Assembly (NCBI GenBank): GCA_937930465.1
Contig: CALGKV010000012.1
Span: 1 to 5,098 of the forward strand
From: Methanosuratincolales archaeon
Lineage (GTDB): Archaea > Thermoproteota > Methanomethylicia > Methanomethylicales > Methanomethylicaceae
Direction of reading: 5' to 3'
Length of the DNA: 5,098 nucleotides
Shown: positions 1-4,904 of the stretch, piece by piece
Position numbering within the stretch: position 1 is the first letter of the stretch
How the letters are laid out: every line of letters begins with the position of its first letter
Position numbers and translations under genes: made by a program
Notes under the pieces: model-generated
Seen by the model: the letters and a program-made list of their open reading frames with translations, nothing else
Told to the model about the DNA's origin: nothing
The model's database searches: none

Positions 1-182
1 CAATACTCCGCCTCAAGGGCAAGGGTCTCCCCAGGCTTGACGGATTCGGGAGGGGGGACCAGTTTGGTGTGGTCAATCTGAGAGTGCCCGAGAGGCTCAC
101 CCCAAGGCAGAGGGAGCTGCTGAAGGAGCTAGCGAAGGAGCTTGATCAGACTGTAAAGGAGAAACGGAGGTTCGGCTTTTAG
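1..182 (+). CDS. dnaJ: DnaJ chaperone, C-terminal end (partial, 5' end outside window)
   Basis: The frame that begins at position 3 reads 59 codons to a TAG stop at 180-182. The protein starts ILRLKGKGLPRLDGFGRGDQ, continues FGVVNLRVPERLTPRQRELL and ends in a basic tail, KEKRRFGF. This matches the end of the second substrate-binding beta domain of DnaJ (LR.kGKG....g..GD....v.v..P..L) followed by the helical dimerisation tail (L...Q..LL.eL). DnaJ is the Hsp40 co-chaperone that delivers unfolded clients to DnaK and stimulates its ATPase in the cytoplasm. The J domain, Gly/Phe linker and zinc fingers would lie to the left of the window, so I cannot tell a full DnaJ from a shorter homologue. dnaK and grpE are commonly nearby but are not visible. 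An 81-bp gap separates it from lutA, which appears to have its own promoter. Confidence 0.88.
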   Translation, partial: ILRLKGKGLPRLDGFGRGDQFGVVNLRVPERLTPRQRELLKELAKELDQTVKEKRRFGF

Positions 183-201
183 CCATCCGGGCACCAATCG
201 G

Positions 202-215
202 CGTCTATTGAGACG
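202..215. repeat. Small inverted repeat upstream of the lutA TATA box
   Basis: CGTCT (202-206) and AGACG (211-215) are perfect inverted copies separated by ATTG. The repeat ends 7 bp before the TATA-like box at 223-230. It could be a regulator site just upstream of the basal promoter, or a small 3' hairpin on the dnaJ transcript. Five-base arms are short enough to arise by chance. Confidence 0.35.
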
Positions 216-222
216 TGCAAGG

Positions 223-230
223 CTTTAATA
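223..230 (+). promoter_or_regulatory. TATA-like promoter element for the lutAB operon
   Basis: CTTTAATA resembles an archaeal TATA box. Transcription would be expected to start about 25 bp downstream, near position 250-255. That leaves a leader of about 10 nt before the ATG at 264. It also makes the in-frame TTG at 249 an unlikely start, because it would lie at or before the transcript end. Called by eye from composition and spacing. Confidence 0.5.
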
Positions 231-242
231 CCACCCTGGTGG
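231..242. promoter_or_regulatory. 12-bp palindrome between TATA box and predicted start site (candidate operator)
   Basis: CCACCCTGGTGG has perfect 5-bp arms (CCACC/GGTGG) around a CT centre. It abuts the 3' edge of the TATA-like box and lies before the predicted transcription start. A protein bound here would be expected to block TBP/TFB or polymerase recruitment, so repression of the lut operon is the natural hypothesis. No regulator gene is in the window. Confidence 0.4.
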
Positions 243-263
243 ATTTTATTGGGTCTGATCAGC

Positions 264-980
264 ATGCCTGATAGCATACTTTACTGGAAGGGGTGCATGT
301 CGCGCCTCAGGACAAAGAGCATCGCTGACTCGACCATGGAACTATTCCGCAGGATGGGGGTTGAGTTTGCGACCCTTGGCGAAGAGGAGGGGTGCTGCGG
401 CTCTGTCCTGCTCAGGACTGGGCAGCCCGAGGCTGCCAAGAAGGCTGCTGAATCGGTCATCGGCAAGATCTCCTCGTCCGGCTTCAAGGAAGTAGTTACA
501 GCTTGCCCGGGCTGCTTCAGGACCATGTCCTCGGAATACCCGTTGATTGCAGGGCAGATCCCGTTCAAAGTCCGGCACATATCCCAGTTCTTGATCGAGA
601 GGAGTTCATTGCTTAAGGATCGTTTCCGCAGGATGGATGTGAAGGCATGCTACCACGACCCTTGCCATCTCGGAAGACACATGGGGGTGTACGAGGAGCC
701 AAGGGAGCTCATCAGGATGGTGCCAGGCGTTGAGCTGGTCGAGATGAAGGACAACCGGTCCAAGGCACTCTGTTGCGGCTCAGGGGGAGGGGTTCGCTCA
801 GCCTACCCTGAGCTCTCGAGGGAGGTAGCCAAGTCTGTGATAGGAGGCGAACTGCCAGGCGGCGTCAAGCTGCTGGTGACTGCATGCCCGTTTTGCAACT
901 ACAATTTCAAGGACGCCTGCTCAGGGCAGATCAGGGTGATGGACCTGCCTGAACTGCTCATTTCTGCTTGGAGGGGCTGA
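264..980 (+). CDS. lutA: LutA-like iron-sulfur protein with two CCG domains
   Basis: This 238-residue protein has two cysteine-rich CCG domains (DUF3483-type, as in LutA, GlcF, GlpC and HdrB/D). In repeat 1, C11 is followed by C44-C45-G and by CPGC at 81-84. In repeat 2, YHDPCHLGR (C134) is followed by C170-C171-G and by CPFC at 208-211. Such repeats bind iron-sulfur clusters that relay electrons. In Bacillus, LutA acts with LutB and LutC to oxidise L-lactate to pyruvate, and the length here matches LutA (about 238 residues). There is no signal peptide or membrane segment, so it is cytoplasmic or peripheral. I chose ATG 264 over the in-frame TTG at 249 because MPDSILYWKGC is a typical family N-terminus, TGATC at 256-260 fits the extended Shine-Dalgarno, and TTG 249 lies around the predicted transcript start. 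lutB follows after 4 bp. A role with glycolate or another 2-hydroxyacid dehydrogenase is possible. Confidence 0.88.
   Translation: MPDSILYWKGCMSRLRTKSIADSTMELFRRMGVEFATLGEEEGCCGSVLLRTGQPEAAKKAAESVIGKISSSGFKEVVTACPGCFRTMSSEYPLIAGQIPFKVRHISQFLIERSSLLKDRFRRMDVKACYHDPCHLGRHMGVYEEPRELIRMVPGVELVEMKDNRSKALCCGSGGGVRSAYPELSREVAKSVIGGELPGGVKLLVTACPFCNYNFKDACSGQIRVMDLPELLISAWRG
970..976 (+). promoter_or_regulatory. Strong Shine-Dalgarno for lutB inside the end of lutA
   Basis: GGAGGGG lies in the last codons of lutA, with 8 bases between it and the lutB ATG at 985. It supports both the lutB start and translation of the two genes from one mRNA. Confidence 0.7.
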
Positions 981-984
981 TTTA

Positions 985-2277
985 ATGGGAAGCGATGACT
1001 GGCTGGCTCTCAAGCGCGATGAGTTCAAGAGATGGATGGAGGACGAAAGGAGGAGGACTGGGCTGAGCAGGGCGGTGGCTGCCTACACCTCCGCCAAGGC
1101 GAATGCACTCTCGCGCCTCCCTGAGCTGGAGGAGATGCGCAGGGAAGTCAGGAAGATAAAGGAACGATCCATCCGGCAAATGGATGAGCTCGTCAAGATC
1201 GCGATGGAGTCTGTGAGGGAGGTCAAGGGCGAAGCGTACCTCGCGAGGGATGCCGAGGAGGCCAGGGAGATTGTTTCTGAACTCACGGGCAGCGGGAAGC
1301 TGGTGGTCAAGTCAAAGTCGCTGACTGGCGACGAGGTCGGGATAAACGAAGCCCTCGAGGAGAGGGGGAACAGGGTTTACGAGACCGATCTCGGCGAGTT
1401 CATAATACAGCTGAGAAAGGAGAAGCCAACACACATCATAAACCCCTCGATCCACGTCCCCAGGGAAGAAGTTGCGAAGACCTTCTCGGAACTCTTGGGG
1501 AGGCCTGTGGGCCCGGAGATAACTTCCCTTGTGGGGATCGCGAGGGATTACCTGAGGGAGAAATTCTGCAATGCAGATGTTGGGATCACAGGAGCTAACG
1601 TCGTGTCAGCCAAGACGGGCACGATCTTCATTGTTGAGAACGAAGGCAACGCGAGGTTCGTGAGCAATGCGCCGCCAAAGCACATATGCCTCACCGGGAT
1701 AGAGAAGATAGTCCCGAACCTCTCTGATGCGTTCAAGCTCCTTCAGGTCCTGCCCCCATATGCTACGGGGGTATTCATGTCTGCTTACGTTTCCATGATA
1801 ACAGGCCCCAGCAAGACAGCTGACATCGAGAAGACCATAGTCTACGGAGCCCACGGCCCAAAGGAGCTCCACCTCGTCCTCCTAGACAATGGCCGCAGGA
1901 GGATGGCTGATGACGATGCGTTCCGAGAAGCCCTCTACTGCATCCGCTGTGGCGGATGCATGTACGAGTGCCCTGTTTACCGGGTGATAGGAGGGTCATT
2001 CGGAAACAACTACTTCGGCGGGATCGGGCTTATATGGAGCGCATTCACCACAGGCGAAGAAAAGGTTGCTGCAGCAGTGGACGCATGCACCAAGTGCGGG
2101 AGGTGCAAGGAGGTATGCCCGCTAGAGATCGATACCCCGCGGATGGTGGAAAGGCTGAAGCAACGACTCGTAAAGAAGGGGTTTGTGCAGCCGAAACACG
2201 GGGAGATCATGGCGAGCATAAATGAAAAGGGCAATCCCTTCGGAGAGGATGAGCGTGCGGATCGCCCTAAAGGCTAA
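985..2277 (+). CDS. lutB: LutB-like protein: LUD domain plus two [4Fe-4S] ferredoxin motifs
   Basis: This 430-residue iron-sulfur subunit belongs to a LutABC-type lactate/2-hydroxyacid oxidation complex. Residues 1-75 are charged and helical. Residues about 80-305 form the LUD domain, with the family stretches KLVVKSKS (105-112), ETDLGEFI (133-140), ADVGITGAN (197-205), NEGNARFVSN (219-228), GIEKIVP (238-244) and LVLLDNGR (297-304). Two four-cysteine cluster motifs follow: C319-x2-C322-x2-C325-x3-C329-P and C368-x2-C371-x2-C374-x3-C378-P. Bacillus LutB is about 476 residues; this one is shorter at the C-terminus and ends in a tail containing NEKGNPFGE. That segment resembles the linker that precedes CCG domains in fused Fe-S oxidoreductases. 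It follows lutA by 4 bp with a strong GGAGG site, so the two are almost certainly co-transcribed and probably form a complex. The stop codon overlaps the stop of the opposing cdvB. No lutC or FAD-linked dehydrogenase gene is visible, so the actual substrate is inferred only from family. Confidence 0.9.
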   Translation: MGSDDWLALKRDEFKRWMEDERRRTGLSRAVAAYTSAKANALSRLPELEEMRREVRKIKERSIRQMDELVKIAMESVREVKGEAYLARDAEEAREIVSELTGSGKLVVKSKSLTGDEVGINEALEERGNRVYETDLGEFIIQLRKEKPTHIINPSIHVPREEVAKTFSELLGRPVGPEITSLVGIARDYLREKFCNADVGITGANVVSAKTGTIFIVENEGNARFVSNAPPKHICLTGIEKIVPNLSDAFKLLQVLPPYATGVFMSAYVSMITGPSKTADIEKTIVYGAHGPKELHLVLLDNGRRRMADDDAFREALYCIRCGGCMYECPVYRVIGGSFGNNYFGGIGLIWSAFTTGEEKVAAAVDACTKCGRCKEVCPLEIDTPRMVERLKQRLVKKGFVQPKHGEIMASINEKGNPFGEDERADRPKG

Positions 2278-2903
2278 ACAAGCCCGCCCCATTCGCCATC
2301 CCTTTCCCTAAAGCCGCCCTTCAGGGGCTTGTCAAGTTCAGGTATCTTGGGGAGCGTGCGATCGAGCTCCGCCTCAGCCCTCGTCTGCGCCTCCCTTAGT
2401 ATCTCTTCGGAGCCCTCCATGGCAGCCACCCCTCCTGCATCCGCCTCTGTTGAAGAGGTGTTGACCATAAGCTCCTCCATTATCTCGCTCAGCCTTGAGA
2501 AAGACTCACCTGATTCTGACATCATTGTCGGGACGCTCCCGCACACAAGCTCGAGCGAAGACTTGGCTATAGAGAGGTTGCTGGCAAAATCGCCGTATTC
2601 CTTGAGCGTTCTGAGCCTTGTGGCAATCTGCTCAAGCATAAGGGAAGCGGCGGTCATAGCCTTTATGAGCTTCCTCAATTCGCTGAGCTCGTTCGCGTAT
2701 ATCTTTGCCCTCCTTATGTCCCTGTTCTGGTAGTATTGGACCACCTTCTCGAACAATGCCCTGTCATAATGCCTGATCCTCGAGAGTTTAATGTTCAGGG
2801 CGTTCTGCTGCTGCGTCAAAATCATTATTGCCTCTTCAATCTTTGGGCGTATGGGTCCCTTTATCTTGGGCGATTTCACACCGTTCCTTCTAAGCAGACC
2901 CAT
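2274..2903 (-). CDS. cdvB: ESCRT-III/Snf7-family protein, CdvB paralogue
   Basis: This 209-residue protein is predicted to be largely helical. Residues 16-145 resemble the archaeal ESCRT-III core: a basic N-terminus (RRNGVKSPKIKGPIRPK), then the long helix around KLSRIRHYDRALFEKVVQYY and the conserved RRAKIYANELSELRKLIK (64-81). Family members polymerise on membranes and drive scission during archaeal cell division and vesicle release, and are disassembled by the AAA ATPase CdvC/Vps4. A proline-containing segment near the end, TLPKIPELDKPL (183-194), looks like a MIM2 motif, which binds the MIT domain of CdvC. An acidic, small-residue linker (150-180) separates core and motif. The crenarchaeal CdvB of about 260 residues carries a C-terminal winged-helix that contacts CdvA; there is no room for it here, so this may be a B1/B2/B3-like paralogue. 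cdvA and cdvC are not in the window. The start ATG at 2903 follows a TATA box by about 34 bp, with a weak GAGGG at 2911-2907. Confidence 0.87.
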   Translation of the reverse strand: MGLLRRNGVKSPKIKGPIRPKIEEAIMILTQQQNALNIKLSRIRHYDRALFEKVVQYYQNRDIRRAKIYANELSELRKLIKAMTAASLMLEQIATRLRTLKEYGDFASNLSIAKSSLELVCGSVPTMMSESGESFSRLSEIMEELMVNTSSTEADAGGVAAMEGSEEILREAQTRAEAELDRTLPKIPELDKPLKGGFRERDGEWGGLV

Positions 2904-2936
2904 CTGCCCTCATCATGCATATTTCTGTCCTCTTGG

Positions 2937-2944
2937 TATAAAAG
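2937..2944 (-). promoter_or_regulatory. TATA box for cdvB
   Basis: Read on the minus strand, the sequence is CTTTTATA, a good archaeal TATA box. The predicted start site, about 25 bp downstream near 2912-2916, leaves a leader of roughly 10 nt before the ATG at 2903. This would be a nearly leaderless transcript, consistent with only a weak, close Shine-Dalgarno (GAGGG, 3 bases from the ATG). Confidence 0.6.
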
Positions 2945-2978
2945 CTTCCCAGCTGCAACCTGAGAAAAATGCGAATAG

Positions 2979-2986
2979 TACATATA
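2979..2986 (+). promoter_or_regulatory. TATA-like element for the DUF47 gene
   Basis: TACATATA lies 36-43 bp upstream of the ATG at 3022. The predicted start near 3006-3010 would leave a leader of 12-16 nt. The Shine-Dalgarno GAGGT at 3009-3013, 8 bases before the ATG, would sit at the very 5' end of that transcript. About 34 bp separate this box from the divergent cdvB TATA box. Confidence 0.45.
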
Positions 2987-3021
2987 CCTCTGCACACAAC
3001 TAATTCCAGAGGTCAACGGCA

Positions 3022-3705
3022 ATGCTGGGCTCCGGTCACATCGGCTTCTGGTTGGGGCAAAGGAGCGAGAGGGAGGCGATCTCTGCCTGCGAGAAGCACT
3101 TGGAAAAGATATTTGCGATCGTCAACAAGTTCAAGCTGTTCATTGATGATTACCTAGGTGGGGATCTGGAGAAGGCCAAGGCGCTTTCCAGCGAGATCAT
3201 CTCGCTTGAGAGGGAAGCTGACAAGACAAAGGAAGGAATAATCAACGATCTTATGGGATCGTCACTCCATCCTATGGATCAGGACGAAATAATACGCCTG
3301 GTGATGACCTCTGACGACATCGCTGCACACATCAAGTCAGCAACTAGGAAGATGCAGTATGCGCACCCCAATGACATACCTGACGACGTCAAGTTCAGGA
3401 TCAAAGAACTTGTGGGGATCTTGCTTGAGGAAGCGATGAGCCTTATGGACACGATCCAATCCCTCATCAAGAAGGATGGTGGGGTCGTATCTAAGGCAGA
3501 GAAGACTGAGCGACTGGAGGAGAAGATCGATGACCTGCGCGTCGATCTCATTGCTAAAATCCTTGTGTGGGGAGACCGCGCAGAGCATGTCAGCGACTGG
3601 CTAATGATAAAAGAGGTCGTGGAGAACATAGAGTCTGCGTCCGACCGCATGGAGGATACCGCGGATCTGTTAAGGACTATCGCAATACTGAGGAACAAGG
3701 GCTGA
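3022..3705 (+). CDS. DUF47/PhoU-like protein, putative PiT phosphate transporter accessory factor
   Basis: This 227-residue protein is predicted to be all-helical and belongs to the DUF47 (TIGR00153) family, related to PhoU. PhoU-type three-helix repeats are visible through their acidic metal-binding motifs: SLEREADKTKEGI (61-73), followed by LVMTSDDIAAHIKSA (93-107), and near the end VENIESASDRMEDTAD (200-215). In PhoU relatives these E..xD/D patterns bind iron or other metal clusters. Family members are soluble, and their genes are very often found next to PiT permease genes, so they are thought to control phosphate uptake. The PiT gene here is indeed the next gene, but on the opposite strand and convergent. 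Length is usual for the family (about 210-230). ATG 3022 is supported by GAGGT 8 bases upstream. Regulation by phosphate is plausible but I see no conserved Pho-type repeat. A general PhoU-type role in signalling is an alternative. Confidence 0.87.
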   Translation: MLGSGHIGFWLGQRSEREAISACEKHLEKIFAIVNKFKLFIDDYLGGDLEKAKALSSEIISLEREADKTKEGIINDLMGSSLHPMDQDEIIRLVMTSDDIAAHIKSATRKMQYAHPNDIPDDVKFRIKELVGILLEEAMSLMDTIQSLIKKDGGVVSKAEKTERLEEKIDDLRVDLIAKILVWGDRAEHVSDWLMIKEVVENIESASDRMEDTADLLRTIAILRNKG

Positions 3706-3719
3706 AAAAGAAAGATAAA
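3704..3719 (-). terminator. T-rich tract on the minus strand, candidate terminator for the PiT gene
   Basis: Read on the minus strand, this stretch is rich in T (TTTTATCTTTCTTTTTC) and lies about 110 bp beyond the PiT stop at 3830. Archaeal RNA polymerase terminates at U-rich tracts without needing a hairpin. The tract abuts the stop codon of the DUF47 gene, so a transcript ending here would extend across the whole convergent gap. Confidence 0.35.
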
Positions 3720-3792
3720 ACTCTGCCCGCTCAAGCACTTCTGAAATGTCGGCTAGAATTGAATCTCAGGCAGGCGAAGGCACAGTCTCCTG

Positions 3793-3810
3793 ATTTTTCA
3801 TCTTGAAAAT
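3793..3810 (+). terminator. T-tract with small AT-rich hairpin, candidate terminator for the DUF47 gene
   Basis: A run of five T (3794-3798) lies about 90 bp after the DUF47 stop. TTTTC and GAAAA can pair around an ATCTT loop, giving a weak 5-bp hairpin. The U-tract is the more relevant element for archaeal termination. The hairpin is symmetric, so it could also act on PiT transcripts arriving from the other side. Confidence 0.3.
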
Positions 3811-3829
3811 TCATCATTGGGATGCCTGC

Positions 3830-4840
3830 TTAAGCTATGGATATCCTCATTAGGTATACTACTGCCCCACTCAGAAATATGTTCGCCGGGACGGTCACCA
3901 GCCAGTAGGTGAAGAGGTAAACTGAAGTGTTTTTACTCATCTTCTTCTTTGCTGCCAGGCTGGCCCCCAAGATTGCACCGACTGCAGCATATGAAGTCGA
4001 TATCGGCAGCCCGTAGCCCCATATGATGTAAGGGACTGTTGTGAAGAGGTAGACCACTGTTGCATTGGAAATGCTAGCAGCTAGCCCAGTTGGAAGATCG
4101 AGCCGGGTGACCCTGAACGCCAGGGTCCTTATCACCTTGGGGCCGAAAAGGAATGCCCCCAAAATTATTCCCGTGGTCCCAAAGATTGCTAACAAGACCA
4201 TGGCTGCAGAATCTGGCAAATGACCTATCTTGGATGCAATTGTTATGTAGACGCCCGTGGCATTCGCTACGTCGTTTGCTCCGAAAGAATACGCGCTGAA
4301 GCAAAGTGATCCCACCAACAGGATCTTGAAGAAATTCTGGATTCTTGGAAAGTCGTTTCTGTTTGTGTATGATTCGATTGCCTTGTAGAGCACAAAGGCA
4401 ACCGCAAAGCTGCATAGGGGGGATGTGATCCAGCTGATGACTATTGTCCCCAGCATGCCCAGGCTTATTCCGTTTAGCCCAAACTCCACTATCCCATACC
4501 CAATGACTGCACAAATTATAGAGTGGGTAGTTGAAATAGCCATCCCCCTCATTGTGGCAATAAAGATCCAGATGTTCGCGGAGAGTATTATCGCGAACGC
4601 TCCCGCCACGTCTATCTCCGGGACAATCCCCTTTCCGATCGTCTTCATGACCATTGATCCTTGCAGGACGGCCCCCAGAAAGACAAAAATGCTAAAGAAA
4701 AAAAGTGCTTTCTTCAGTGTCAGTACGCCCGAACCGACAGCTGCGCTAGTCGGATTAGCCGCGTCGTTCCCTCCGAGGTTCATGGACATGACGAATGCGA
4801 GGAGAATGCCGAGCGCGAGCAGGATCATAGAGACTTCCAT
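3830..4840 (-). CDS. pit: PiT-family inorganic phosphate permease
   Basis: This 336-residue integral membrane protein of the PiT (PHO-4, TC 2.A.20) family imports phosphate driven by a cation gradient; H+ or Na+ cannot be decided from sequence. It shows the family's inverted duplication. GGNDAANPTSAAVGSG (23-38) pairs with GANDVANATG (187-196). GMAISTTHSI (99-108) pairs with GLPISTSYAAVG (277-288), where the second half has SY in place of TH. About ten hydrophobic segments are visible. The large central loop of bacterial PitA (about 500 residues) is absent, as in other short archaeal versions. The frame stays open upstream to an ATG at 4891, but I chose ATG 4840. AGGTG at 4850-4846 lies 5 bases before it, the extra 17 residues (MDHGFRRQAV...) are not family-like, and the upstream ATG sits inside the predicted TATA box. 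It converges on the DUF47 gene, its likely functional partner. Confidence 0.92.
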   Translation of the reverse strand: MEVSMILLALGILLAFVMSMNLGGNDAANPTSAAVGSGVLTLKKALFFFSIFVFLGAVLQGSMVMKTIGKGIVPEIDVAGAFAIILSANIWIFIATMRGMAISTTHSIICAVIGYGIVEFGLNGISLGMLGTIVISWITSPLCSFAVAFVLYKAIESYTNRNDFPRIQNFFKILLVGSLCFSAYSFGANDVANATGVYITIASKIGHLPDSAAMVLLAIFGTTGIILGAFLFGPKVIRTLAFRVTRLDLPTGLAASISNATVVYLFTTVPYIIWGYGLPISTSYAAVGAILGASLAAKKKMSKNTSVYLFTYWLVTVPANIFLSGAVVYLMRISIA

Positions 4841-4845
4841 GTAAC

Positions 4846-4850
4846 CACCT
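4846..4850 (-). promoter_or_regulatory. Shine-Dalgarno that fixes the PiT start
   Basis: Read on the minus strand, AGGTG is followed by GTTAC and then the ATG at 4840. It matches the archaeal anti-Shine-Dalgarno at normal spacing and argues against the longer reading frame from 4891. Confidence 0.65.
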
Positions 4851-4890
4851 AGGGCTGGATGCACTGCTTGACGTCTAAAGCCATGATCCA

Positions 4891-4904
4891 TTAAAAAGGT
4901 TTCT
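4891..4904 (-). promoter_or_regulatory. BRE and TATA box for the PiT gene
   Basis: On the minus strand a purine-rich AGAAAC (BRE-like) leads into CCTTTTTAA, a TATA-like box. The predicted transcription start, about 25 bp downstream near 4870, gives a leader of about 30 nt that carries the AGGTG ribosome-binding site. Confidence 0.5.

Noticed and set aside
249..263. TTG start giving LutA five extra residues
   Set aside because: The ATG at 264 gives the normal family N-terminus, and the TTG lies at about the predicted transcription start.
2329..2733. 134-codon plus-strand reading frame opposite cdvB
   Set aside because: It is an antisense shadow of the helical cdvB coding sequence, very rich in Ser/Leu/Ile, with no ribosome-binding site or family resemblance.
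3279..3734. 151-codon minus-strand reading frame opposite the DUF47 gene
   Set aside because: It is Ser/Arg/Ile-rich antisense of a convincingly coding frame, with no supporting start signals.
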